The translations under genes and the position numbers were made by a program. Shown here in pieces: positions 27,614 to 36,874 of a DNA stretch of 64,000 nucleotides. The notes beneath the pieces are model-generated. The model did not search any database, was not told the origin of the DNA, and saw only the letters and a program-made list of their open reading frames with translations. The stretch covers positions 1 through 64,000 of the forward strand of contig DAOUTW010000011.1 in NCBI GenBank assembly GCA_030668485.1, read 5' to 3'. The stretch's first letter is position 1. Each line of letters begins with the position of its first letter. Origin of the DNA: Candidatus Zixiibacteriota bacterium (GTDB taxonomy: Bacteria; Zixibacteria; MSB-5A5; GN15; JAAZOE01).

Positions 27614-29057
27614 CGATGATCTCCTTGCTTCTGCTGTTTTCATCTATGGGAAGCACGATGCGAAAGACCGTTCCCTTGTCAGGTTCCGATTCCACATCGA
27701 TTTTCCCGCCGTGGACATCAATCATTCTCGAAGTTATCGACAAACCCAGGCCGGTGCCGGCCTTGCTCTTGGTGCTGAAAAACGGTGTAAATATATGGGC
27801 AATTATATCTTCGGTCATACCGCAGCCGTTATCCCTAATCTCGATTATCGCCTCCTGCCTATCATTATCGGTATAGGCCGACATGGTCACCTCAGGAATC
27901 TCCACTTCGCCATATTCTTTCCAGAAGCAGGCATCCAGGGCATTGGAGACAATATCCATCACCGCCGAATGAATCATCTGCGCATCACAGGAGATATGCG
28001 GCAGCTCCGGCACGTCCTTCAGACTAAATCTGATCCCTCTCTCCTTGGCCGACCGGCCGATAACTTGATCAATACCCGATAACGTTTTATTCAGATCAAC
28101 CTGATCAAATCTTGGTTTCCACTCTTTGACATATTTTAGCATATTCATCGACATGTCGGTCATGCGGGTGATACCTTCCTGGACGATTTGCCACCCTTCC
28201 TCAAGCATTTTCCGGTCATCCTTTTTCAGACCGGTTCTGACCATATAAGCGCCCCCGGTGCAGGCATTCAGCATATTCTTCATCGAATGCTGAATTCCGG
28301 TGAATACCTGACCGATAGCGACAAACCGTTCCGACTGCATCCATTGTTTCTGAAGCCTCAATTCCTCGGTTATATCTTTACTTATGCCGATTGTGCCTAT
28401 GATTTCCCCCGTTGAATTGCGCAGCCGTGAAAGAGTGAGCAGCACATTCCGGGTTTCGCCGCTTTTGGTTAGAAATTTGGTCTTGAAATTAACCACATTG
28501 TCGGTGAATCTCAATTTGGCAATGGCTACCTCACGGTCCTGTGGATTGAGAAACAGTTTTGTTACCGGTTTTCCGATCACATCACGGCGCCGATATCCTA
28601 AAGCGTTTTCGGAGCCGGTATTAAAAGTCCTGATATTTCCCGAGGGTGTTACCGTAATGATAATATCAGCCGAGCTTTCCAGAATCCCATGCAGGTAATC
28701 TCTGGTTTTATCAAGCTCGGTCAGCGAGGATGTAAGCATATCCGCCATGTCGTTGAAGGAAGAGGCCAGCGAGCTGAATTCATCCGTCCCTCTTTCATCG
28801 AGCCGAAACTCAAATTCCTTTTCCGCCAGGCGGTTCATGCCGTTGGCCAACTTTTCAACAGGTTTTTTAACAAAATAAGTCGTAAAAAACCAGGCCGATC
28901 CGAAGGCAAATGCCACAGCTATTATAACCCCCGCCAGAACGGCCGAGATTCCCGGAGGAACCAGATTGGTTGCAATATCCATAGTCATCATGGTAATCAC
29001 GATGATGACCATGAAGGTCACAATCAGTTTCCAGAAGATGTTAATGCGCTTAAACAT
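27582..29057 (-). CDS. PAS-domain sensor histidine kinase
   Basis: 491 residues. Two N-terminal membrane segments (about 9-28 and 38-62) with almost no periplasmic loop are followed by a HAMP domain (about 62-115; KKPVEKLANGMNRLAEKEF), a PAS domain with PAC (about 120-235) and a phospho-His segment (GIQHSMKNMLNA). The HATPase domain (about 345-470) has N box SNALDAC, G1 DNGCGM and G2 GTGLGLSIT. The short loop implies sensing in the membrane or cytoplasm; the PAS could bind heme or flavin (not shown). It begins 63 bp after dsrP and overlaps the receiver gene, so the pair is likely transcribed with qmo-dsr. Confidence 0.88.
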   Translation of the reverse strand: MFKRINIFWKLIVTFMVIIVITMMTMDIATNLVPPGISAVLAGVIIAVAFAFGSAWFFTTYFVKKPVEKLANGMNRLAEKEFEFRLDERGTDEFSSLASSFNDMADMLTSSLTELDKTRDYLHGILESSADIIITVTPSGNIRTFNTGSENALGYRRRDVIGKPVTKLFLNPQDREVAIAKLRFTDNVVNFKTKFLTKSGETRNVLLTLSRLRNSTGEIIGTIGISKDITEELRLQKQWMQSERFVAIGQVFTGIQHSMKNMLNACTGGAYMVRTGLKKDDRKMLEEGWQIVQEGITRMTDMSMNMLKYVKEWKPRFDQVDLNKTLSGIDQVIGRSAKERGIRFSLKDVPELPHISCDAQMIHSAVMDIVSNALDACFWKEYGEVEIPEVTMSAYTDNDRQEAIIEIRDNGCGMTEDIIAHIFTPFFSTKSKAGTGLGLSITSRMIDVHGGKIDVESEPDKGTVFRIVLPIDENSRSKEIIDGKKGFGSRR

Positions 29058-29120
29058 GAGTATCCCGTGATTTCTGGTTTCCTGAACCGATAAACGACCG
29101 ATTTAATCCTGGGCATAAAT

Positions 29121-30353
29121 TTACCCGTGAACCTTCATCTCCCTCGGTCGGCTCGGCACTTCCTTCGACGGCGTATGCACGTCTATTCTGGCCTCGGTGG
29201 GAAGTAGTTTCATGTATTTCAACCCCCAACTGAACAAAAATCCGATAGCGCCAAAGACCCCCAGGGCTTGCAGCACTTCGAGAAAACTTATGGAATAAGT
29301 CGCTATCCCCTCCTCGATCACTGAACTTGATATCTCTATCCCGGGAAATAGTTCGGGCGGATGAGTTAACCCCGGAATGACAATTACATATCTTTCGCAA
29401 AGGACTCCAAAGACTACCATCGCGGACGCAATGACAATCCACTTGATCGATTGCCCGGTCTTCTTCCTGAAAAGTATCAACAACGGTATCCCGCATCCGA
29501 CTATCACCAGCCCGAACCAGAAGAGAATGCTGTGCAATCCGCCGAACAGATAATAAACGGCCGCGTCGCGCAATTCGACCACATAAGCCCGATAGGCGTT
29601 CTCCATTACAAGGAAATAGACCACTACCAGAAGACAGATTGCCAGAAACCGGCCCAGCCGGACAATCAGTACATCATCCACATGCCGCTTGGTTATTTTG
29701 AACAGGCCGACAATTAGTAATATCATCAGGGCCGTTCCCGATGCCATCGCCGCCGCGACAAAGGCCGCCGGCAACAATGGCGATTCATAAAGTACCCTTG
29801 CGCCAAATCCAAAAATCGCTCCCGTTCCGCTATGGACACAAAAAGCCCAACCAAATGCCAGTGTTGCCACGACAGTTGTCAGTTTCTTTCTGTTGGTGAA
29901 CAACGCCCACAGATAAACTATACAGATCAGGATATGCCCGATATACAATATCGGATTGATCGAAAACATCGATTGAAGATTGAAATAAACAAATGGCTCG
30001 ACAAAGACCCGATCCATTCTCCCCTGGTCGGTCAGGATCGACAGAAGTCCGGCTATCAGAAAAAGCATCGCCACATAGACGGCAAGCCGCGCAAACGGCT
30101 TGTACTCGGTTTTCCCAAAAACGCCGTAGAGACCGGATATTACCAGTGACCCGGCCGAAAGGCCGATATAATAGACCGCCATCACGATTTGAAGCCCCCA
30201 CGGAACCCGGCTGGTCATTCCGGTCACCCAGATTCCTTCTTCTATCACCACCCAGGTAGCGATCAGTCCGGCAATCACTGCTGCCGCAAAGGCAAACATC
30301 ATCACCCGGTATTGCGTCGATCTTCCTTCAATCCGTTCAAATTCGATTTCCAT
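29121..30353 (-). CDS. dsrP: DsrP-like NrfD-family quinone-interacting membrane subunit
   Basis: 410 residues with about ten membrane helices, the NrfD/PsrC fold. Segments such as VPWGLQIVMAVYYIGLSAG near the first helices and CERYVIVIPGLTHPPELFPG near residue 330 are typical of DsrP of the DsrMKJOP complex. It would exchange electrons between menaquinone and the periplasmic DsrO/DsrJ subunits. It follows dsrO by 22 bp. The highly charged C-terminal tail is cytoplasmic. A generic PsrC/HybB-type subunit is the alternative name, but the dsrJ-dsrO neighbours favour dsrP. Confidence 0.85.
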   Translation of the reverse strand: MEIEFERIEGRSTQYRVMMFAFAAAVIAGLIATWVVIEEGIWVTGMTSRVPWGLQIVMAVYYIGLSAGSLVISGLYGVFGKTEYKPFARLAVYVAMLFLIAGLLSILTDQGRMDRVFVEPFVYFNLQSMFSINPILYIGHILICIVYLWALFTNRKKLTTVVATLAFGWAFCVHSGTGAIFGFGARVLYESPLLPAAFVAAAMASGTALMILLIVGLFKITKRHVDDVLIVRLGRFLAICLLVVVYFLVMENAYRAYVVELRDAAVYYLFGGLHSILFWFGLVIVGCGIPLLILFRKKTGQSIKWIVIASAMVVFGVLCERYVIVIPGLTHPPELFPGIEISSSVIEEGIATYSISFLEVLQALGVFGAIGFLFSWGLKYMKLLPTEARIDVHTPSKEVPSRPREMKVHG

Positions 30354-30375
30354 ACCGTCACCTCTCGGTACCGGC

Positions 30376-31116
30376 CTACAGGCCGACGTAATATACTTTC
30401 GGCTCTGTACCCAGATCTTCTCGGATACGTTTCACGGCATTGCTCGCAATCAAGCTTGAAACATTGCTTTCAGGATCATTGAGATCACCGACATATATCG
30501 CCCCTGCACCGATCGCATTACATGCCTCGACACAGGCGGGCATCTCTCCCTGATCCAGACGATGGGCGCACAGGTGACACGCCTCGGCTACCCCATGAGA
30601 TCGTTTGGGGCGTTCCTTATTGGGCCACTCTTCATTATCCCTGAAATTAAAACTACGCGCATTATACGGGCAGGCAATCATGCAATACCGGCAGCCGATA
30701 CATCTATGGTGATCCACGATGACAATACCGTCATCTCGTTTATAAGTCGCCCGCACCGGGCAGACCTGTGCGCAGGGCGGCTTATCGCAATGATTACAAA
30801 GCAGTAAAATCGATTTCTCGCCGACTCCGGGATTATCTTTCTTGTGAAGACCGACTTTCCTGATCCAGTGTATATCCCAGCGATCGTCGCCGAATAAAGC
30901 GACATTATTTTCATGCCGGCAAGCATCGAGGCATGCCGTACAACCCGGCTTGCATTTGTTGAGGTCTATCACCATACCCCACCTGTGCCCGGTGGTCACG
31001 ATTTCATCACCTGCCAGGCCTTCGCCGGGAGTGGTCAGGATACGAAACGCGTAGGTAGACGAAACCCCCGCAAATATCGTTCCCCCGGCAACTTTCATAA
31101 AATCTCTTCTTTCCAT
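30376..31116 (-). CDS. dsrO: DsrO-like periplasmic ferredoxin subunit
   Basis: 246 residues. A twin-arginine start (MERRDFMKVAGGTIFAG) indicates Tat export folded with its clusters. Four Cys clusters are visible: CxxxCTACLDAC, CNHCDKPPCAQVCPV, CIGCRYCMIACPY and CHLCAHRLDQGEMPACVEAC. This is the NrfC/DsrO pattern of several [4Fe-4S] centres. It would relay electrons between the membrane subunit DsrP and cytochrome DsrJ on the periplasmic side. It lies 15 bp after dsrJ. Confidence 0.87.
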   Translation of the reverse strand: MERRDFMKVAGGTIFAGVSSTYAFRILTTPGEGLAGDEIVTTGHRWGMVIDLNKCKPGCTACLDACRHENNVALFGDDRWDIHWIRKVGLHKKDNPGVGEKSILLLCNHCDKPPCAQVCPVRATYKRDDGIVIVDHHRCIGCRYCMIACPYNARSFNFRDNEEWPNKERPKRSHGVAEACHLCAHRLDQGEMPACVEACNAIGAGAIYVGDLNDPESNVSSLIASNAVKRIREDLGTEPKVYYVGL

Positions 31117-31131
31117 CTAGCAACCCGCTTT

Positions 31132-31506
31132 CTACGGATAATGATGACACTCGAAACAATCCGGTGTCATGCTCACAGCATCATGGCATTTATCGCAAAA
31201 CTTTTCTCGGTTCTTATGGCAATCCTGGCATTTTTGCAGGCTTATATCGCCTCGTTTCCCATACCGCACGACTTCTTCCCGGACATATCGCAGGAGTTCC
31301 CAGTGATGGTATCTCATATATGTTGCATCCCGGACACATTCCTCAAATTCCGAATCCGCTTTTTCAAGAAACAACGGCGCATCATTTACATTTCCGGCCA
31401 TAAGAGAAGCGACGGCACTATATCCGAAAGGAAAAAGAATAAACAGCACCGGGATCGCCACGGCAAGTATCCTGATTTTACCGCCTAATATCTTATTGAT
31501 ATTCAT
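31132..31506 (-). CDS. dsrJ: DsrJ-like triheme cytochrome c
   Basis: 124 residues with an N-terminal membrane anchor or signal (about 12-35). Three CxxCH heme sites lie close together at the end (CQDCH, CDKCH, CFECH). The segment FEECVRDATYMRYHHWELL matches the conserved part of DsrJ that contributes the unusual Cys axial ligand of one heme. In Allochromatium and sulfate reducers DsrJ has His/His, His/Met and His/Cys hemes. It lies 21 bp after qmoC and 15 bp before dsrO. Small size, heme count and context all agree. Confidence 0.85.
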   Translation of the reverse strand: MNINKILGGKIRILAVAIPVLFILFPFGYSAVASLMAGNVNDAPLFLEKADSEFEECVRDATYMRYHHWELLRYVREEVVRYGKRGDISLQKCQDCHKNREKFCDKCHDAVSMTPDCFECHHYP

Positions 31507-31527
31507 TATCTCCTCCGCACCGAAAGT

Positions 31528-32853
31528 TTATTTCGCTACCGCCTTTGTTTGTTCCTCCGCATCGATTGTGTCCCGTTGCAGTAAATTATCTCCATTTACT
31601 CCCCCAACAGAAGTCCGGCCGGTATATTCGGCAAAAACAAGGGCCGTTGTCCGATAAACCAAATGTGCCAGCTTGGAATAGGGAAGGTAAATCAGGACCG
31701 TGAAGGCAAAAACCAGATGGACAAAATAGGCCAGATGCCGATGCGGTTCCAATCTCAGATAATGCAGCGCTTCCGTCATGAAACCGGTAACTACGACCAT
31801 CGACAAAGTCGCAATAAGAGACCAGTCGAAATAGGAACCGGGGCCGACCAATTCGTCGTTTCTGAACCGGTCCCACATCATCAAAACCAGGCCGGTTAGC
31901 AGAGCAATTCCGCCCAGGTTGGCAAGTATTTTCCAAGGACTCAAAAATCCGAACGGATAAATGAAATCGCCCCGAACCATCGGATTTATTTTTGCCGTGA
32001 TCACCCATAAAGAAACCGCGGCCAGAGCCAGGAAGCCGAAGAAGACACACAGATGAGAAACGTAACGCGGCCGCGCAATCGTACATTGATCGAAATTGTC
32101 ATGGATAAAAACCGTTTTCAAAGTGCTGAGGATACTTGCCCCCAATCCTCTGGCCGGGTTGACATATCGTTCCCGTGGAATCGTCGACTTCATCGCTCGC
32201 CAAAATCGCAGGATCCCTGATATAACAACGATAAGCGTCAGCAGACTGAAGAAAGCAAAGAAACTGTTCAACATCCAGTGGGGAAACATGCTGGAATATG
32301 TAAAAAGAATCTGCCCGTCAAGGCTTCGAGTAATGCCCAGCGCATCTTCGATCGGACCGACCAGAAGAAGAGCCAGCGCAAGTAATGCTACCGGGATACC
32401 CAGCAATAGAGGGATAAACTGCGGCCGCTGCATCCAGCGGCCGAAAAAGCTCGGCGCCGAAAAGTTGACAATGCACTCCTGACGTATTGCCGCGAGTACT
32501 TCGCCCGGGCGTGCGCTCCGAGGACATCTGGCGGAACAGTCATTGCACTGATAGCAGAGCCAGATATCGCTGTCTCTAAGGAGACGATCTTTCATCCCCC
32601 ATCTGGCCCAGGCAAGGTCCTTTCGAGGGAAGGGATTGACATCCGAAGAGAGCGAGCATGTGGCCGAGCAGGTACCGCATTGCATGCATTTCATGAATGC
32701 ATCGCCGCTCCGCCGGCCAATTCTCCTGACGAAATCGGAATCCGGTTCGACCAAAATCGGCTGACCGTTTTCAAAACAACCCGGTATCGCCGGCGTATTG
32801 CCCTGCTCCCGGTGTGCCGACTTTTCCTGCAATGTATTCCTGGCAGCCTCCAT
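31528..32853 (-). CDS. qmoC: QmoC: Fe-S and cytochrome b membrane subunit of the Qmo complex
   Basis: 441 residues. The N-terminal HdrC-like ferredoxin part has two CxxCxxCxxxC clusters (CMQCGTCSATC about 56-66; CYQCNDCSARC about 98-110). A NarI/HdrE-like part with six or so helices (about 150-405) contains His residues suited to heme b ligation. In sulfate reducers QmoC passes electrons between menaquinone and the cytoplasmic QmoAB. It is somewhat longer than typical QmoC, owing to extensions at both ends. There is no CCG domain, so it is not DsrK or HdrD. A GGAGGAA site precedes the ATG. It follows qmoB by 70 bp. Confidence 0.88.
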   Translation of the reverse strand: MEAARNTLQEKSAHREQGNTPAIPGCFENGQPILVEPDSDFVRRIGRRSGDAFMKCMQCGTCSATCSLSSDVNPFPRKDLAWARWGMKDRLLRDSDIWLCYQCNDCSARCPRSARPGEVLAAIRQECIVNFSAPSFFGRWMQRPQFIPLLLGIPVALLALALLLVGPIEDALGITRSLDGQILFTYSSMFPHWMLNSFFAFFSLLTLIVVISGILRFWRAMKSTIPRERYVNPARGLGASILSTLKTVFIHDNFDQCTIARPRYVSHLCVFFGFLALAAVSLWVITAKINPMVRGDFIYPFGFLSPWKILANLGGIALLTGLVLMMWDRFRNDELVGPGSYFDWSLIATLSMVVVTGFMTEALHYLRLEPHRHLAYFVHLVFAFTVLIYLPYSKLAHLVYRTTALVFAEYTGRTSVGGVNGDNLLQRDTIDAEEQTKAVAK

Positions 32854-32923
32854 TGTAATAATTCCTCCGGTTACTGCCCCGAATTTTCCCAGCGGGAATC
32901 TGCCGTCGCTCTCTACATGCTGA

Positions 32924-35197
32924 TCACATTCCCTTAAATGGGTTCATTCCGAATTGTTCGATTACCTCCTTATGGAAGTTTTCGAATATCTCCGGGATTC
33001 TATAATATTCATTTATCTGAAGCTGATGAAGTTCCACTCTCTCGTTCTCCATCGACATCTGTTGCAATTTTTCCCTGATATTTTCGCCGCGGTAATCCGC
33101 GAGTTCGCTCCCCTTGATAAAATGACATTGATAATCGTCGCCGTATTTGCATCCGATCATTATCACGCCATCATATCCGGCCGATATCGCCTCGGTCACC
33201 CAAACCGAATTGACCGACCCCAGACATCTCACCGGAATAATCCGGACAAACGGGTTGTATTGAAGGCGATGTTGTCCGGCCAATTCCAGCGCCGGAATGG
33301 CGTCGTTCTCACACATCAGCGCCAATATTCTCGGCTTTTCGTCATATTCCTCCGGCACCACGACCGCCTTGATCATCGAGGCTACCATATCAACCGTATA
33401 ATCCTTGAATGACACGATTCTCTCGGGACATGCCCCCATGCAGATCCCGCAGCGGCGGCATCGTGTGGCCTGAAGCAACGGTGTTCCTTTTTCATCCTCA
33501 TTGAGAACCCCGAACGGGCATTCCTCGGTACATCGCTTGCATTGGGTACATTTCTGCAAAAAGAAATCGGGATACGACTTATCACCGGCGCGAGGGTGCA
33601 CAGCTTCTCCCCTTGAGGTCATCTCAACGCATTGAATCGCTTTCAGCGCCGCTCCCGCTGCATCCTGCCTGCTACCAAGACCATCCATAGGCTGACGCAC
33701 ACATCCGGCTGGATAAATCCCGGTCCGCCTGCTTTCGTATGGAAAACAGATAAAATGCGAATCGGGGAAACCGTATTCCAGAGCTGGTAGATCAGGCCCC
33801 TGGCGATATCCCAAATTAAGGATTTCTGTCCCCTCATGATGCTTGAGTTCCTCTACCTTCTTGGCTGCCTCGCCCCGCTGAATATCCGATTCTCCTTCTT
33901 TGACGGTTACTTTCGCCTCCTCCAATGCCCTGATCATCTCGCCGTCGGCTGAGTTAGGTTTCATTCCCGCTGCAAGAACTACGAGATCGACCTTAACCCG
34001 AATCTGTTCACCCGGCATGGTGTTTTTTGCTGTCACCTGCAGAGTTCCGTCATCCCCGGCCGTTATCTCTGCGACCTCTCCCCTTGTGAAATAAATATTG
34101 GGATCTTCCTGGACCCTGCGATAGAAATCCTCAAACTGCCCGGGTGTGCGGATGAATTCATAAAATATGTAAGCCTTAGCATCATCCCCCTGCCCACGCA
34201 GGTATAACGCCTGCTTAAGAGTATTAAGGCAGCATATCGACGAGCAGTATGAATGATGTTCTTTGGCTCTTGATCCGCCACATTGTATGAACGCGATATT
34301 CTTCGCCTCTTTGCCGTCGGACGGACGCGTTATCCGCCCCTGTTCTTTTATCATCGCCTCCAGATCGACATTCAGAATGACATTATCCAGCTTTCCATAT
34401 GGAAGATTATCACGGGGATCGGTCGGTTTCCACCCGGTAGCCTGGATAATGGAACCGACGCGAAACTGATCAACCATTTCGCTCGATGTCCCATTACCGT
34501 TAGATGACAAAGTAACATCGAATAATCCGGGCGCTCCGGAAATCTTACTTGTATATGATGAGGTATAAGTCTTAATCCTGGGATTGGCTTCGATTTCCGC
34601 AAGAAGCGCATCGATTCCGGTATCCTCCAATTCCCGAAACGGCGGCTTGGTGGGAATTGACATATGCTGCTTTGCCAGCCAGCCGCCCAATTTATCGGAT
34701 TTCTCTACCAGTCTGACTTCATATCCGGCGCGAGCGGTGTCAAGCGCCGCTGTCATTCCGGTAATGCCGCCTCCTACAACAAGAATGCTTTTATCAATCG
34801 TCTCTTCCGATTGAAAAGGCTCCACAGGTTCGGCTTTCTGCACCTTCACGATATACATGCGAATGTAATCCGCAGCCATCATCTGAGTGTCTTCATCATT
34901 CGGCGGCTGGCACCACACCACATGTTCCCGCATAGCAACTTTCTCAACGATAATTTCCTGAGGAAAATCGTTTTCACGATATTGCCGAGGAGAAATCCCG
35001 GCGATGACAACTTTATTCAGCCCCTCTGATTTGATATCTTCATTGATCGCTTTCAGCCCGGCGCCTTCGCATGACTCCACCGTCTTGCAGTATGCAACGT
35101 TGTACTCATCCGTTGCCACCTTGCACAGCGCCTCGATATCCAGCGCCTCCGCTATCCCGTATCCCGTGCAGATAAAAACACCGATTTTATCTTCCAT
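32924..35197 (-). CDS. qmoB: QmoB: HdrA-like flavin/Fe-S subunit with MvhD-like C-terminus
   Basis: 757 residues. An N-terminal HdrA-type segment (about 1-125; FICTGYG ... CESCEGAGL-like) precedes a FAD-binding fold (about 133-480; ILVVGGGITGMTAALDTARAGY). Then come two [4Fe-4S] ferredoxin motifs (CTQCKRCTEECPF and CRRCGICMGACPE, about 545-590) and a C-terminal MvhD/FrhD-like domain (VRCLGSVNSVWVTEAISAGYDGV). This is the full QmoB layout at normal length. With QmoA it forms the cytoplasmic part of the complex that in sulfate reducers feeds electrons to APS reductase. It starts 4 bp after the qmoA stop. Confidence 0.9.
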   Translation of the reverse strand: MEDKIGVFICTGYGIAEALDIEALCKVATDEYNVAYCKTVESCEGAGLKAINEDIKSEGLNKVVIAGISPRQYRENDFPQEIIVEKVAMREHVVWCQPPNDEDTQMMAADYIRMYIVKVQKAEPVEPFQSEETIDKSILVVGGGITGMTAALDTARAGYEVRLVEKSDKLGGWLAKQHMSIPTKPPFRELEDTGIDALLAEIEANPRIKTYTSSYTSKISGAPGLFDVTLSSNGNGTSSEMVDQFRVGSIIQATGWKPTDPRDNLPYGKLDNVILNVDLEAMIKEQGRITRPSDGKEAKNIAFIQCGGSRAKEHHSYCSSICCLNTLKQALYLRGQGDDAKAYIFYEFIRTPGQFEDFYRRVQEDPNIYFTRGEVAEITAGDDGTLQVTAKNTMPGEQIRVKVDLVVLAAGMKPNSADGEMIRALEEAKVTVKEGESDIQRGEAAKKVEELKHHEGTEILNLGYRQGPDLPALEYGFPDSHFICFPYESRRTGIYPAGCVRQPMDGLGSRQDAAGAALKAIQCVEMTSRGEAVHPRAGDKSYPDFFLQKCTQCKRCTEECPFGVLNEDEKGTPLLQATRCRRCGICMGACPERIVSFKDYTVDMVASMIKAVVVPEEYDEKPRILALMCENDAIPALELAGQHRLQYNPFVRIIPVRCLGSVNSVWVTEAISAGYDGVIMIGCKYGDDYQCHFIKGSELADYRGENIREKLQQMSMENERVELHQLQINEYYRIPEIFENFHKEVIEQFGMNPFKGM

Positions 35198-35201
35198 GGA
35201 A

Positions 35202-36464
35202 TCACTCTCCTCCGTTGAGGTATTGCACCGCTTTCATGACCGCCGCCGTCGAATCTTTTGTCGCTCGGGAAACATCGCACGGATGTCCGGCACAACCGGC
35301 TGCGTACACCCCTTCGATTCCGGTCGATCCGTCAATAAACCCATACTCATCGTATTTCAGATCAATAGGAAGCTTCAGGTCGGCTAAGTTGGGTACAATA
35401 CCGGTGGCCAGAACCACCATATCGAACTTCTGATGCAGGTTATCTCCCGAGATTGTATCCTCGACATCAACTGTTAAATCCCCGTTGCCGGAGTCTTTGT
35501 GAATTTCGGCCGCTTTGCCTTTGATGAAAGTAACATGTTCATCTTCCAGCAAATCATAATAGAATTTTTCGAGACGCCCCGTAGTTCTGATATCAATATA
35601 AAAAATCGTCGCCCGAGCGTTCTCATTCTTTTCCCGCAGATATCTGACCTGTTTCAATGACCCCATACAGCATACGGCCGAGCAATACGGGAGATGATTA
35701 TCGTCCCGCGATCCGGCGCATTGCACGAAGGCCACATTCTCCGCCTTCTTGCCGTCTGATGGCCTGATTATCTCCCCCCCGGTCGGACCGGTCGGAGCCG
35801 CTATTCGCTCCATGATAACATTGGTAATCACATCCTGATATTGCCCGAAACCGAGATTATCAAGTTTGACCGCGTCATATGGCCGCCATCCGGTCGCGAC
35901 AATGACGGCGCCGACATCGACTTCGATCTCATCCTCCCTCATATCGAGATCAATGGCCCCTGCCGGAGAAGACTCCCGCAATTTTGCCGCATCTTCATCG
36001 GAAAGCGCCTCTCGATCAAGGACATAAGTATGAGGATACGCCATCGGATGAGGCATATAAAGCGCCTTGGTTTTGGCCATCCCGAGATTGAAATCGTCCT
36101 CCCTCTCGGATGTCATTTGTTCGGCCAGTGATTCGTCAATTGAATACTCCCCGGTCACATATCTCGGCCTTACTTTAATTATCGCTCTAAAGTTTCTCGC
36201 CTTGGGAGTAATTGATTCCAAAGTCGCCATAGTGTGTATCGCTATGCGTGGATTTTGCCTTATCCGGCGGACGTTTATCTCAAAACCGCAAGTAGGCGGA
36301 CACATTTTTGGGAAATACCGATGGGTCCGCATAACACGGCCGCCGAGATAGGCCTCCTTCTCCACCAGGATGACATGATACCCGACTTCGGCCGCTTCCA
36401 CGGCCGCTGTCATCCCAGCGATTCCCCCCCCGATCACAAGAATAGGTTTAGCACTAGCATTCAT
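35202..36464 (-). CDS. qmoA: QmoA: HdrA-like flavoprotein subunit
   Basis: About 420 residues from the ATG at 36464, which gives the normal start just before the FAD-binding motif (ILVIGGGIAGMTAAVEAAEVGY); the open frame to 36608 is an unlikely extension. Features include GGRVMRTHRYFPKMCPPTCGFEIN with HdrA-type Cys residues, CAGSRDDNHLPYCSAVCC and a final GCAGHPCDVSRATKDSTAA. QmoA is a soluble HdrA homologue without the ferredoxin insert. It is the first gene of the qmoABC-dsrJOP operon; the upstream 410 bp would hold the promoter. I see no clear ribosome site. Confidence 0.9.
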   Translation of the reverse strand: MNASAKPILVIGGGIAGMTAAVEAAEVGYHVILVEKEAYLGGRVMRTHRYFPKMCPPTCGFEINVRRIRQNPRIAIHTMATLESITPKARNFRAIIKVRPRYVTGEYSIDESLAEQMTSEREDDFNLGMAKTKALYMPHPMAYPHTYVLDREALSDEDAAKLRESSPAGAIDLDMREDEIEVDVGAVIVATGWRPYDAVKLDNLGFGQYQDVITNVIMERIAAPTGPTGGEIIRPSDGKKAENVAFVQCAGSRDDNHLPYCSAVCCMGSLKQVRYLREKNENARATIFYIDIRTTGRLEKFYYDLLEDEHVTFIKGKAAEIHKDSGNGDLTVDVEDTISGDNLHQKFDMVVLATGIVPNLADLKLPIDLKYDEYGFIDGSTGIEGVYAAGCAGHPCDVSRATKDSTAAVMKAVQYLNGGE

Positions 36465-36874
36465 AATACAGTCTCGCGAGTTAAATTGAGAATTTACCCA
36501 CTCATATAAAAACTTATTAGTGAGCATTCGCATTGGTAGATTAAATTTTTGGAAATACCGTTGTTTGATCAGGATGCAGTGCCGTTGCAATACAAAGATG
36601 AATGGCAACCTCTATTTTTACGCCTATGTTAATAGGATACGCGCCTCATTATTCTTTGTCAAGAAAAAAGCGGGACAATCATGATATTACGCATCCATCC
36701 CGGCATATCTTACGATGCATCAAATCGAACCACCCAAAATTACCTGGATTTAGGAATGACTGATTATCGAATGTACTTGCAATCCAACATTAATTAACAT
36801 ACATTTCATGTACGCACTTTGATTTTCTTCCATGACTAAGTTCGCCATCCTATCTCTGCCCGAAGGAGGACACC
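36465..36874. other. Divergent promoter region between qmoA and the ACT-like gene
   Basis: AT-rich non-coding sequence of 410 bp between two genes read in opposite directions. It should hold the qmo-dsr promoter and that of the gene at 36875. I see no clear inverted repeat, riboswitch or sigma54 site. An ORF that extends qmoA into it has no support. Confidence 0.5.

Noticed and set aside
36465-36608. N-terminal extension of qmoA to 36608
   Set aside because: The extension has no similarity to QmoA, which begins just before the FAD motif at 36464.
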